DNA of 49,023 nt from JBEGQX01 sp041180805 (GCA_041180805.1 JBEGQX010000084.1:1-49023), one strand, 5' to 3'; counted from the first letter of the stretch, positions 1 through 8,704 are shown. Translations and numbers: made by a program. Notes: a model not told the origin generated them from the letters alone.

Positions 1-790
1 GAAGGCCTTCCGCATTGCGATCCATTTTTGGAATGGTGCATTCCGAGGTTCCCAATCCCTTAAGAAGCTTTTGTGTTGTCTCATAAGCTGATCCACTATC
101 CAGAAGGATCCTTCCTCCCCCGAGCAACCAGTTTGAAAGTGCTTTCAACCGTTTCTGTTCGGGTTCACTAAGTAATTCGCCGGCCAGGGAAGATCTTGAG
201 GAAAGAACCAGAATATCTATTGCTTCGTAACCTATTTCCTGATCGGGGAGGTCTTCCAACTGCATCGGTTCAACAAATTTTCTGGCCTGTCGTTCCAGTG
301 TTACCTGTTTGTTAGTGTCGGTCTTCGACATCTGGGCCGCTGTTTCCTTAAGTTTTGGAAGATCGCAACCTGCCAGCGCAATCATGAAATCTCTGGGTCC
401 TGCCATGCTTGTGGAAGTTCGGGATGCTGAGACCCAGGTCTTCAGTATTTTGCCTTCCTGGGTTTTCCAGCGGATGGTAAGGATGCTTGCCGCAGACCCG
501 GGACGAATGTATGTGAAGATGGCTTTGTTGGAATTTGCCTCCATTGGAGGTACTTGGGCATGGACTTGGTAGATGGCTCCCTCTCCATCGGTTGTTTCCA
601 GCTCCAGCAAGGAAGAAGCAACAGGCTCTGTTCCCGCAGTCAATTCCACTTTGACAGGCATCCAGAATGCGTTTCGGGTAATGTCTCCCTGAGAAGAGGG
701 AAACCCAAGTCGTACTTTGGCAATGACCGGACTGGCGTTTGCCAGGCTGGCGCTGACCAAAATCATAAGTACACAAGCCACTCGGATCAT
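1..790 (-). CDS. Secreted hypothetical protein, 3' end cut by window edge
   Basis: Reading the minus strand from an ATG at 790 gives 263 codons without a stop before the window edge, so the C-terminus is missing. The N-terminus is a plausible signal peptide: MIRVA, then a hydrophobic stretch ending near ANA-SPV. The visible part looks like a beta-rich exported domain (roughly residues 25-120). It is followed by a segment around residues 170-240 with the pattern YEAIDILVLSS and LSNWLLGGGRILLDSG. That pattern resembles the glutamine-amidotransferase-like fold found in large planctomycete membrane or exported proteins, but this is inference. The gene starts 10 bases after the MazG-like gene, so it is probably the last visible member of the panB run. 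Function unknown. Confidence 0.75.
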   Translation of the reverse strand, partial: MIRVACVLMILVSASLANASPVIAKVRLGFPSSQGDITRNAFWMPVKVELTAGTEPVASSLLELETTDGEGAIYQVHAQVPPMEANSNKAIFTYIRPGSAASILTIRWKTQEGKILKTWVSASRTSTSMAGPRDFMIALAGCDLPKLKETAAQMSKTDTNKQVTLERQARKFVEPMQLEDLPDQEIGYEAIDILVLSSRSSLAGELLSEPEQKRLKALSNWLLGGGRILLDSGSAYETTQKLLKGLGTSECTIPKMDRNAEGL

Positions 791-800
791 GAATTCTTTC

Positions 801-1106
801 CTAGGGTTTTTCTGCGGGTCCGCAAGCACAGGGAGACTTGGAGCAGCCCGGGCAGCCGGAACCATATTTTTTCCGGATCGCATCTTCGAGGTCAACCTTG
901 GCAATGTTTGCCAGCGTTGCCAGCCATGCCAGCACATCGGCGAATTCCAGTTCCAACGCCTGATGGTCTTTCTCTCGCAGCGCGGCGGAAAGTTCACCCA
1001 CTTCTTCCATGAACCACATGAAAGTCCCCTCAATTCCGCGAGAGGAATCCTTCGCTCCATACATGGAGCGGATCAGGTTTTGGAGATCCTTCAAATTTGC
1101 ACTCAT
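801..1106 (-). CDS. MazG-like nucleotide pyrophosphohydrolase with C-terminal Cys cluster
   Basis: This 101-residue protein matches the small all-alpha MazG/NTP-PPase family, which hydrolyses nucleoside triphosphates to monophosphate and pyrophosphate, often as house-cleaning. Visible motifs are EEVGELSAAL (residues about 35-44) and EFADVLAWLATLANI (about 54-68), which supply the acidic Mg-binding residues. The C-terminus carries CPGCSKSPCAC, a four-cysteine tail that may bind zinc or iron. The ATG at 1106 follows a purine-rich stretch. The gene lies 9 bases after the stop of the TPR/protease gene and 10 bases before the next start, so co-transcription is likely. Its substrate cannot be read from sequence. 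Confidence 0.85.
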   Translation of the reverse strand: MSANLKDLQNLIRSMYGAKDSSRGIEGTFMWFMEEVGELSAALREKDHQALELEFADVLAWLATLANIAKVDLEDAIRKKYGSGCPGCSKSPCACGPAEKP

Positions 1107-1115
1107 TGCCCACCC

Positions 1116-3779
1116 TTATTTCTTGAAGGCCTCTTCAAGCATTTTTGCCTGTTCTATTTTCCCTTGCCCCTTTAACTGTTCCAAGAACAATTCCTGGCTT
1201 TGGCTGTCATTAGCGTCTATTTCCAAAACCCATCGTGCTGCTTGATAAGCATCGGCCTTTCGATCAGCCTTTAAAGCAAGCCCCAGAAGTCGTTTGCGTT
1301 TTTCCAAGTCATCCGGGTTTTGCTCGCAAAGTTTCTGCAGGGTCTCCATCTGTTTTGGTTTGTCATCCATTTGGGCATATGTCCGGGATAGGTACTCAAG
1401 CCATCGTGGGTTGGCTGGTTCCATATCCAGACCCTTTTGAAACAGTTCCAATGCCTTGGGGAATTCTGATGACTCATAAAACATTCGTCCCAACTGAAAG
1501 AATGCTTCAGGGTCATCCGATGATTTGCAGGCTTGTTCCAAAAAAGACTGTTCCTGTTTGCTGTCTCCGGAGGATTTTGCGAGTTTTGCCAGGGTTAACA
1601 GTGCCTTGCCTTGCGATGGTTTAATTGCCAGAGCGGCCTCTGCAAGTTTTCGTGCCTGTGCTTTGTCGCGCCCCACGATTTGCCATGACATTTCTCCCTG
1701 GGCATCGGCATCGGCGGGTGATTTTTCCAGTATTTTTTTCAGCTCCGAGACGGATCTTGAAGGTTGGCCCGATTTACCTCCAGGGAGTTCCTTGCGCAGA
1801 TATTCCTTGAATTCTGTTTCTGCCCTGGCGGGATCCATCTTCAATTCTTGCTTTAGAACCGTTTCGGTTCCCAAACCCCTGCCAAAGGCTTCAAGTAACT
1901 TTCTGGGCGCCTCGGGTCCATGCTTGCTTTGGAAGAATTCCACATAGTAAAGGCTTTGGCAATAAGCCATCTGCCAATCCATTGGGGACCTTGGTCGTTG
2001 GAAACCAAGCTGGATATTACCCAGATCAAAAAGTCTGTCAGATTGCAATCGTGATTGAAGTTCCGCCGCCCAGAAAGCCGGCTTTGGATAACCTTCCTGG
2101 GATACCGCAAGCCCCTCTGTAAGCCAGTGCGGGGTCATGAAGTTGGATTGTTCCAGGTTAAATATATGGGTCAACTCATGGCGCATGACCCGGTTCCAAT
2201 TAAATGGCTTGGACACCGACTTGCCCTGGGGTGAAACCATGGTAACAACTTTGCCTGTACAGGCCCCAATCGTGTGGAGATCTGGCAGTGCAACTGTCCG
2301 ACCCGAGAACATTTCGTGAGAAGAGAAAATCTCCACCAGGGTTTTGCCCTTGGGAGTGAAGCGGAATCGTGCCGCGAGTTGAGAATGAAGTTGTTCCAAT
2401 TGAAAGGCCAGAATAGCCGCCAGTGCGGAATCGTTTTTCGGGTCATGCCTTATTAGAAAGTGTTCGGTTTCCAGGGTCTTGTAGCTATCCAGATGTTTCA
2501 GGACTTTCAAGGAATTGGAAGCCCGTACATGGAATGGATCGCGGGCAAAACCTCTCTCAAGCTGTTTTTTTGCCTCGGCTTCGTTACCCAATTGAAGGTT
2601 CAACATGGCCAAGCCGATATGTGGTTCGGGAAGGTTTGGTCGAAGATCGATGGCCTTTTGATACCTTGCCATGGATTCCTGAAACCGTCTTCTGGCGGAA
2701 AGTATATCCGCCATCTCGGCATGGAACACCGCGGGCTTTTTGTCAAAAGCTTGAACCTCGGTTTCAAAGGTCTGGAGTTCGGCGGTTCTTCCCTCCAGCC
2801 ATGCTATGCCAGCCAGCATTCCCAAAAGCTTTTCATGACGACCAGCCAGGCCACGCGCTTTGGCCAGTTCCTTTCGCGCAGATTCAAGTTCACCCTGGGA
2901 TATCAAAAGAGATGCCCTGCCCAGCATGGCAGGGACAAACTGGGGATTTGATTTCAACGCTCTATTTAGAAGCGATTCGGCTTCAGCGTATTCCAACCGA
3001 TCCAAGGCGGCCTGCGCCTTCCCTGTTAACGCGGACGGGTTTTCAGGATGGATGGTCAAAACCTTGTCGAATGCTGCCAATGATTCTGGCCTGTTGTACT
3101 TGCTAGAAAGTATCTGCCCGGCCAGGGCTTCTGCAGGCCAGTAGTCTGGCTCTGCTTTGATGGCATCTCCCAAAAGATCTTTCAATATTGTGGGTAATTC
3201 ATCCCCCAAGCCGTTCCAGTTAGCGTGTTCCAAGCTTGCCTGGGCGATCAAGCATAAATCATCTGCCTTGGTGAAAGCCTTGGGGGTGTCCAGCCTTTCG
3301 CTGTAGGTGCGGACAAACCATAGGAACTCGGCTAGCCCTTTTTCCAGTTCTCCGGAATCAAACCAGATTCTTCCGCGAATCCATCGACATAATAATTCAT
3401 CTGGTTGGGCTTTTAATCCCTGTTCACAATGCCGCAGGGCTTGATCCCATTTGCCTAGTTGGAATTCCAATTGCGCCATTCTGCCCAGCACTTGTGGGGA
3501 TGGGTTTTTTTCACCAGCAAGCAATTGAAGCGCTTTCTGGATATCGCCCGTTTGCTCCAGCAAGTGGCTTTGCGCCACCAACGCTTCCTGCCTGAATGCG
3601 GCATTGGGTAAAAGTTTTTCAATTCCTTCCCTGGCTTCCTCGAATTTTCCCTGAAGTAAAAGCTTCTTCTGGGTTGCCAGATCTTCCGCCTGACAGGGAA
3701 AGGCGTGCCAGAAGCAAATCACGACAAGGAATGACAGCCTGAAAAAAGTCAGCGCATCCGTTGGGTGGAATGATTTCAT
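1116..3779 (-). CDS. Secreted TPR protein with gluzincin (HExxH) peptidase motif
   Basis: The start chosen is the ATG at 3779, giving 887 residues. An upstream in-frame start at 3860 would overlap panB by 71 bases and put a non-signal leader before the signal peptide. From 3779 the protein opens with a hydrophobic export signal (LSFLVVICFWHAFPCQA). TPR-like repeats fill about residues 35-430. A metallopeptidase module follows with HELTH at about 534-538 and a TEGLA glutamate at about 555, the HExxH...E arrangement of gluzincins (peptidase MA-like). More TPR-like repeats lie about 670-885. The active-site residues look intact, so hydrolase activity is plausible, probably outside the cytoplasm; substrate unknown. 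No Shine-Dalgarno sequence is visible before the ATG, so translation may be coupled to panB, whose stop lies 10 bases upstream. Confidence 0.85.
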   Translation of the reverse strand: MKSFHPTDALTFFRLSFLVVICFWHAFPCQAEDLATQKKLLLQGKFEEAREGIEKLLPNAAFRQEALVAQSHLLEQTGDIQKALQLLAGEKNPSPQVLGRMAQLEFQLGKWDQALRHCEQGLKAQPDELLCRWIRGRIWFDSGELEKGLAEFLWFVRTYSERLDTPKAFTKADDLCLIAQASLEHANWNGLGDELPTILKDLLGDAIKAEPDYWPAEALAGQILSSKYNRPESLAAFDKVLTIHPENPSALTGKAQAALDRLEYAEAESLLNRALKSNPQFVPAMLGRASLLISQGELESARKELAKARGLAGRHEKLLGMLAGIAWLEGRTAELQTFETEVQAFDKKPAVFHAEMADILSARRRFQESMARYQKAIDLRPNLPEPHIGLAMLNLQLGNEAEAKKQLERGFARDPFHVRASNSLKVLKHLDSYKTLETEHFLIRHDPKNDSALAAILAFQLEQLHSQLAARFRFTPKGKTLVEIFSSHEMFSGRTVALPDLHTIGACTGKVVTMVSPQGKSVSKPFNWNRVMRHELTHIFNLEQSNFMTPHWLTEGLAVSQEGYPKPAFWAAELQSRLQSDRLFDLGNIQLGFQRPRSPMDWQMAYCQSLYYVEFFQSKHGPEAPRKLLEAFGRGLGTETVLKQELKMDPARAETEFKEYLRKELPGGKSGQPSRSVSELKKILEKSPADADAQGEMSWQIVGRDKAQARKLAEAALAIKPSQGKALLTLAKLAKSSGDSKQEQSFLEQACKSSDDPEAFFQLGRMFYESSEFPKALELFQKGLDMEPANPRWLEYLSRTYAQMDDKPKQMETLQKLCEQNPDDLEKRKRLLGLALKADRKADAYQAARWVLEIDANDSQSQELFLEQLKGQGKIEQAKMLEEAFKK

Positions 3780-3789
3780 GGGGGAAGGG

Positions 3790-4614
3790 CTATTCAAAAG
3801 TGTGTTCAGGGCCCGGGAAGCTGCCAGAGCGAACTTCCTGACAGTAGGAACGAGTTGCATCGATTATCTGCTCGGAGATTTTGGCAAATTTTTTCGAGAA
3901 CCTCGGGTGAAAGCCCTGGGTCATTCCAAGCATGTCATGTCCCACCAGAACCTGGCCATCGCAATGAGGGCCGGCGCCAATCCCTATGGTTGGTATGTTC
4001 AGTTGCTGGGTTACCTTGCGGGCTATTTCAGGCGGTACACATTCCAGAACAATCGCAAATGCGCCGGCCTCTTGCACTGCAAGCGCATCGTCCAGAATTC
4101 TTTTTTCATCCCTTTGCATCTTAAATCCACCCAGCCGGCGAACCGATTGCGGGGTTAATCCAACATGCCCTACCACGGGGATATCTGCCTGGGTGATCGC
4201 ATGGATGGTTTTGGCGATCTTTTGCCCCCCCTCGAGTTTTACCGCGTGAGCCCCGGTCTTTTGAAGAACCTTTCCACTGTTGCGAATAGCCTGTGCTTTT
4301 GAGACCTGATAGCTCAGAAAAGGCATGTCCACTATTACCAGGCTTCTTTTGGCTGCCTTGCTTACCATGGTGCAATGATAAATCATCTGGGCAAGTGTGA
4401 CCGAAAGTGGATCGTTGTTACCTTGAATCACCATTCCAAGTGAATCCCCAACCAGCAGGCAGTCAACCCCGGCATCGTCCATCAGCCGTGCCATGGGGAA
4501 GTCGTAGACACTCACCATGGTAATCTTTTGCCCCAGAGATTTACTTTGAAGCAAATCTGGTACTGTGACCGGCTTGGATAAATTTACCTGCCTGGACTTC
4601 GATTCTGAAGACAT
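3790..4614 (-). CDS. panB: 3-methyl-2-oxobutanoate hydroxymethyltransferase (ketopantoate hydroxymethyltransferase)
   Basis: PanB transfers a one-carbon unit from 5,10-methylene-THF to alpha-ketoisovalerate, the first committed step of pantothenate and CoA synthesis, in the cytoplasm. The 274-residue length is normal for the family. Recognisable blocks are ITMVSVYDFPMARL and LLVGDSLGMVIQG near the N-terminus (metal and substrate binding), DMPFLSYQ, KLEGG, VVGHVGLTPQS, and the C-terminal IGIGAGPHCDGQVLV block. The ATG at 4614 has an AGGA sequence about 8 bases upstream. It is the first gene of a minus-strand run and is divergent from thyX across a 274-base gap. No other pantothenate gene (panC, panD, panE) lies in the window. 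Confidence 0.96.
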   Translation of the reverse strand: MSSESKSRQVNLSKPVTVPDLLQSKSLGQKITMVSVYDFPMARLMDDAGVDCLLVGDSLGMVIQGNNDPLSVTLAQMIYHCTMVSKAAKRSLVIVDMPFLSYQVSKAQAIRNSGKVLQKTGAHAVKLEGGQKIAKTIHAITQADIPVVGHVGLTPQSVRRLGGFKMQRDEKRILDDALAVQEAGAFAIVLECVPPEIARKVTQQLNIPTIGIGAGPHCDGQVLVGHDMLGMTQGFHPRFSKKFAKISEQIIDATRSYCQEVRSGSFPGPEHTFE

Positions 4615-4693
4615 GTATGGTTCCTAGCATAACAAGCAAATATTAAGCTTTATTTTATCCAACCCGGGCTAAAGACCCACTAGAAACTGCCAT

Positions 4694-4707
4694 GGTTTCC
4701 ACAAACC
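4694..4707. repeat. Copy 1 of a short palindromic repeat in the panB/thyX gap
   Basis: The 14-mer GGTTTCCACAAACC is an inverted repeat (GGTTT / AAACC around CCAC) and recurs exactly 113 bases downstream. Both copies lie between the divergent panB and thyX genes. Possible roles are an operator for a dimeric regulator or a small RNA hairpin; neither is shown. Confidence 0.5.
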
Positions 4708-4802
4708 TTTTTAAATTTCACGAACCCCACATAAACCCGGTTACTTCGTTGACTTCCCGGGGGGAGGCTGTAAGATGGCGATTAATATAAATATGAAAAT
4801 CG

Positions 4803-4824
4803 CCGGGGTTTCCACAAACCCTGG
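4803..4824. repeat. Copy 2 of the palindromic repeat, extended to a 9-bp stem
   Basis: This copy contains the same 14-mer at 4807-4820. The symmetry extends to arms CCGGGGTTT and AAACCCTGG with one mismatch and loop CCAC. It sits 64 bases upstream of the thyX ATG, where an operator or leader hairpin could act. No T-run follows on either strand, so it is not a classical intrinsic terminator. Confidence 0.5.
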
Positions 4825-4888
4825 ATTCATTTCCTGAATGATTCCTTCGATTGGAAGTTGAGTTTCATTAATCTCAAGGCAGGGATAC

Positions 4889-5692
4889 ATGGCCGTCACT
4901 GGACAAGACATTGCTTCGATGAAGGTTGTTTTGGAACCCAAGGTTTACTTGATGGGGCGGCAAACCGTGGACGATGCCACCCTGGATCAATTTTTGGCAG
5001 ACCATGGCGTTTCCTGGCAGTCGGATACCGAAGTCGCAGGCGAATACCTTACCGAGGTAGCGGGCAGGGTTTGCTACATGAGTTTTGCCAAACCCAGGCC
5101 TGGTGGCAATCATGCTTATTTGAACCATATTCTTGAAGTGGGCCATGGTTCGGTTTTAGAGCACGCGGTTTGGAACTTTGTGTTCACCGGCGTAAGCAGG
5201 TCCCTGACTCATGAATTGGTTCGCCATCGCGCGGGTATGGGGTATTCCCAGCTAAGCCAGCGTTATGTCGATGAATCGATAGCGGAATATGTCGAACCAC
5301 CATGCATCGCCAACGACCCCGAATCGCACAAGGTTTGGCTGGAAACGGTTCAAGCTGCCCATACCGGCTATGTGAGGCTGGTGGAGCTTCTTGCTGAAAA
5401 GTTCAAGAATGAGCCAGACAAAACCCTGAGAAGGAAGCTTGCAAGGCAGGCCGCAAGAAGTGTTCTTCCGAACGCCACCGAAACCAAGATATTTGTAACC
5501 GCAAACGCCCGTTCCCTTAGGCATTTCATCGAGATGCGTGGCAACCGCCATGCGGAGGATGAAATTCGCAGGCTGGCAATTCAAGTACTCAAGATCCTCC
5601 AGGTGGAGGCGCCCAATCTTTTTGGAGATTATCAGTTGGTGCCACTTGAAGATGGTACCATGGAAGCAGTAACCCAACATCGCAAAGTATGA
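4889..5692 (+). CDS. thyX: FAD-dependent thymidylate synthase
   Basis: ThyX makes dTMP from dUMP with methylene-THF and NADPH, using FAD, and replaces ThyA in many bacteria. The 267 residues show family blocks: VGHGSVLEHA (about 84-93), TGVSRSLTHELVRHR (100-114), QLSQRYV (121-127), and LRRKLARQAARSVLPNATET with RSLRHFIEMR toward the C-terminus. The signature is slightly off: RHR at 112-114 is followed by eight residues before Ser123, whereas the usual motif is RHR-X7-S. The downstream SQLSQRYV context is intact, so this looks like a one-residue loop insertion rather than decay. An AAGGCAGG stretch precedes the ATG. The stop overlaps the rho start by four bases (ATGA). Confidence 0.96.
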   Translation: MAVTGQDIASMKVVLEPKVYLMGRQTVDDATLDQFLADHGVSWQSDTEVAGEYLTEVAGRVCYMSFAKPRPGGNHAYLNHILEVGHGSVLEHAVWNFVFTGVSRSLTHELVRHRAGMGYSQLSQRYVDESIAEYVEPPCIANDPESHKVWLETVQAAHTGYVRLVELLAEKFKNEPDKTLRRKLARQAARSVLPNATETKIFVTANARSLRHFIEMRGNRHAEDEIRRLAIQVLKILQVEAPNLFGDYQLVPLEDGTMEAVTQHRKV

Positions 5693-6996
5693 ACAACGAC
5701 CAACGCGGTCGCTCGCAAGGGGGCAACAGGCCCTCGCGCAGGCCAAATTACCGGGGTAAACCGCACCCTGGCCAACAGTATTCCGCCAGACGCTCGCAAA
5801 GCCGTCCGCCACAGCACCAGCGACCACAGCAACCATCGCAATCCGCCCCCCAATTTGATAAGACACAAAGGGAAATTGTTATCCCACCAGACGCCCCTTT
5901 TGTTGAAGGGGTTCTTGAATTGCATCCAAAGGGATATGGTTTTTTAAGAAGCGTCGCCAAGCACTACCTGCCACAACCTTCCGACCCCGCGGTTGCCGCT
6001 TCCATGATTCAACGACACGGCTTGCGCGAAGGAACACTTCTGGGGGGTCTTTGCGAAACCCACCGCGAGGGGCAATATCCCAAGTTTTTGAAGCTGGAAA
6101 CCATCGAGGGTAAGCCGGCGGCAGAATTCCAACAGCGCAACTTCGATGAACTTACCGCCATAGACCCACACGAGCAGATTCGTTTGGAGACAGGCAAGGA
6201 ACCTGTAACGACTCGCGTCATGGATTTGCTAGCACCGATTGGCAAGGGACAGCGCGGCCTGATTGTTGCCCCACCAAGGACGGGCAAGACCGTTCTTTTG
6301 CAGCATATCGCTCAGGCTGTTTCAACCAACCACCCGGAATTACACCTGATAGTGCTGTTGATTGACGAGCGGCCGGAAGAAGTCACCGAGATGCGTCGCA
6401 CTATTCGTGGCGAAGTGATTGCAAGTAGCTCCGACCGCGATAGTCAAAGTCATGTTCGTACCGCGGAGCTCGTGATCGAACGCAGCAGAAGGCTGGCGGA
6501 GCAGGGCAGGCAGGTGTTTATTCTTTTGGACAGCCTTACCCGCCTGGCCCGGGCATACAACAAGAATACCGCAAACAGCGGCCGCATCATGAGTGGTGGG
6601 GTCGATGCCAAGGCGCTTGAACTTCCCAAAAGGCTTTTTGGTAACGCCAGGGCTTTTGAAGAGGGAGGCAGCCTGACTGTTATGGGCACCGCCCTGATTG
6701 AAACCGGCAGCAAGATGGATGAGGTGATATTCCAGGAATTTAAAGGTACTGGCAACATGGAACTGGTGCTGGATCGAAAGCTTGCCGATAGGCGAATTTT
6801 CCCCGCGATGGATATCTGCCAGTCGGGAACCCGGAAAGAGGAAAAGCTTCTTCCACCCGAGGTTCTTAAAAAAGCCCATATGCTAAGGCGCATGCTGGTT
6901 TCCATGGGGCCTGTGGAAGCAATGGAGCTTTTGGTGAAAAAGCTTGGCCAATTCCCTTCGAATCAGGCATTTTTGGAGAAAATGTCCACAGCATGA
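5689..6996 (+). CDS. rho: Transcription termination factor Rho
   Basis: Rho is the hexameric RNA-dependent ATPase that ends transcription. Residues 1-60 are a low-complexity Arg/Gln/Pro/Gly tail, where many Rho proteins have an N-terminal helical domain. A cold-shock-like RNA-binding domain follows (about 70-140, GVLELHPKGYGFLR). The motor domain has Walker A PPRTGKT at 195-201, Walker B LIVLLIDERPE at 220-230, DSLTRLARAYN, and the R-loop segment GGVDAKALELPKRLFG. The length of 435 residues is typical. The start codon overlaps the thyX stop (ATGA), which suggests translational coupling. Just past the stop, 7-base arms GCATGAT / ATCATGC could pair, but no T-run follows. Confidence 0.97.
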   Translation: MNNDQRGRSQGGNRPSRRPNYRGKPHPGQQYSARRSQSRPPQHQRPQQPSQSAPQFDKTQREIVIPPDAPFVEGVLELHPKGYGFLRSVAKHYLPQPSDPAVAASMIQRHGLREGTLLGGLCETHREGQYPKFLKLETIEGKPAAEFQQRNFDELTAIDPHEQIRLETGKEPVTTRVMDLLAPIGKGQRGLIVAPPRTGKTVLLQHIAQAVSTNHPELHLIVLLIDERPEEVTEMRRTIRGEVIASSSDRDSQSHVRTAELVIERSRRLAEQGRQVFILLDSLTRLARAYNKNTANSGRIMSGGVDAKALELPKRLFGNARAFEEGGSLTVMGTALIETGSKMDEVIFQEFKGTGNMELVLDRKLADRRIFPAMDICQSGTRKEEKLLPPEVLKKAHMLRRMLVSMGPVEAMELLVKKLGQFPSNQAFLEKMSTA

Positions 6997-7117
6997 TGGT
7001 TCTAATGGTTGCTAAATGCCACAATCATGCAATAATTCAAAATTGATTCTTGAACTCTCCCTTGCCAAGTGACAATGATAATAATGTCATTCATTTCTTA
7101 ATATTGGGAGAAATATC

Positions 7118-8146
7118 ATGAGCCGTAAGATCGTGAAGGGTTTCACGCTGATAGAGCTTCTGGTGGTGATTGCGATCATCGCCATTCTGATTGGGTTGCT
7201 ACTGCCGGCAGTACAGAAGGTTCGCGAAGCAGCTTCCAGGGCCAAATGCACGAACAACCTTAAACAACTGGGCCTTGCCTGTCATAACTTTGAGGGTACT
7301 TTTGGAGGGTTGCCTCCGGGAGTAGTAAATACCACCTCAACCACTCTGATTCCAGATTTGCTGGAATTTACAAGTCAAACTGCGGCTCCTTTTACCTATT
7401 CAAAACAAAGCTTTCTTGCAGTAATTCTACCTTACATTGAACAAGGCAATCTTTTGACTGCCAATGGTGGATACAATTTCAAGATCGACTGGAGTGCCGC
7501 TGCAAATCAAAATGTCAGTGGCACTAGAATTCCTTCCTTTGAATGTCCTTCTGTTCCAAGCCCGCATATTATCAGTCCCAACCCTGCTGGCTGGACAAAA
7601 GGTCCTGCTACCTCAGACTACTGGCCTATCACACGAGGTAATAATAACGCGGTTGTCTGGACAGCATTGGGCATGAATTATCCAGGCACACCCGGCATAA
7701 ATGGGGTGCTAACAGCAAATCTGAAAACCAGGTTCGCTGAAATATCGGATGGTCTGAGTAACACGATCATGTTGGGAGAGTCAGGTGCGCGTAATGAAGG
7801 ATGGGTTCAAGGCAAAAAATATAACGATTTGGCGACTACTGCAACATGGGGAATTCGAGGAGCCTGGGCTTCTGAATCAAATAATATTGTTTGTGCCGGT
7901 ACCGTTGGTCCAATTACTTTTTCAGGGGTAACCACAGCACCTGCCAAGGTCACCACTGGCGCACAGGTGAATACAGCTTTGACAGTAAATGGTTGGAACC
8001 AGGGAGAACTTTATTCATTCCATACGGGTTCTTGCATGGTTTCCATGGGTGATGGCTCTGTAAGGGCTTTGAAAGATAACATAAGCATGACTGCCTTGCA
8101 AAAATTGGCAGCAAGAGGTGACGGGTATCCAAACGACCCCGAGTAA
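7118..8146 (+). CDS. DUF1559 pseudopilin-like protein (Gly at cleavage site)
   Basis: This is a 342-residue DUF1559 protein, a family greatly expanded in planctomycetes. The N-terminus KGFTLIELLVVIAIIAIL is a type IV prepilin-like cleavage/methylation signal with the normal Gly before Phe. A conserved stretch LLPAVQKVREAASR...CTNNLKQLGLACHN follows. The C-terminus has the H-X9-DG motif (HTGSCMVSMGDG). Such proteins are thought to be exported by a type II secretion or pilus-like machine, though their role is unknown. A GGGAG sequence lies about 8 bases upstream of the ATG. It stands alone, without the neighbouring lipoprotein seen for three of the other copies, and is separated from rho by 121 bases and from ndk by 96. 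Confidence 0.93.
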   Translation: MSRKIVKGFTLIELLVVIAIIAILIGLLLPAVQKVREAASRAKCTNNLKQLGLACHNFEGTFGGLPPGVVNTTSTTLIPDLLEFTSQTAAPFTYSKQSFLAVILPYIEQGNLLTANGGYNFKIDWSAAANQNVSGTRIPSFECPSVPSPHIISPNPAGWTKGPATSDYWPITRGNNNAVVWTALGMNYPGTPGINGVLTANLKTRFAEISDGLSNTIMLGESGARNEGWVQGKKYNDLATTATWGIRGAWASESNNIVCAGTVGPITFSGVTTAPAKVTTGAQVNTALTVNGWNQGELYSFHTGSCMVSMGDGSVRALKDNISMTALQKLAARGDGYPNDPE

Positions 8147-8242
8147 ACAGATTTGGATCTTTCTCGACCTAGTGTTGAAAAATCCATACCATTTCATTGA
8201 AGTCATTTGGTACGAATAATTCTATCTAGCAGGTGAATTCTC

Positions 8243-8692
8243 ATGGAAAGAACGCTTGTTTTGTTGAAACCCGATGCAGTACAGCGCAGGCTGATCGGTG
8301 ATCTTGTAGGTCGTTTAGAACGCAAAGGCCTTCAGGTTGTGGGCTTGAAACTGGTTCATGCCAGCCGTGAACTTGCCGAGAAACATTATGAAGTTCATAA
8401 GGCAAGGCCTTTCTTTGAATCGTTGATTCAGTTTTTGACCGGTGGCCCCACCGTGGCCATCGCGCTCGAAGGCCCAAATGCGGTTGCGGTTGTTCGCAAC
8501 ATCATGGGACCCACGGACGGAAGCAAGGCCGCCCCCGGTACAGTGCGTGGCGATTATGCAATCAGCATTCAAAACAATCTGGTTCACGGCAGTGATAGTG
8601 TTGATAACGCCAAGATTGAGCTGGCACTCTGGTTCAAGTCAGAAGAACTGGTCAACTACAAGCTGGTGGACCATCCATGGGTGTTGGGTTAA
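8243..8692 (+). CDS. ndk: Nucleoside diphosphate kinase
   Basis: Ndk equalises nucleoside triphosphate pools by phosphotransfer through a phosphohistidine. The 149-residue length is typical. Visible blocks are TLVLLKPDAVQR at the N-terminus, KARPFF, MGPTDGSKAAPGTVRGDY, and NLVHGSDS containing the catalytic His115. The ATG follows an AGCAGGTG stretch. The gene ends just before a strong palindromic terminator shared with the convergent TIM-barrel gene. Confidence 0.97.
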   Translation: MERTLVLLKPDAVQRRLIGDLVGRLERKGLQVVGLKLVHASRELAEKHYEVHKARPFFESLIQFLTGGPTVAIALEGPNAVAVVRNIMGPTDGSKAAPGTVRGDYAISIQNNLVHGSDSVDNAKIELALWFKSEELVNYKLVDHPWVLG

Positions 8693-8704
8693 TTCAGAAT
8701 CTAA

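Noticed and set aside
3780..3860. Longer start for the TPR/gluzincin gene
   Set aside because: It would overlap panB and place 27 residues before a good signal peptide; the ATG at 3779 fits the 10-base spacing of the run.
6990..7032. Hairpin after rho as an intrinsic terminator
   Set aside because: The arms pair for seven bases, but no T-run follows and one arm covers the stop codon.
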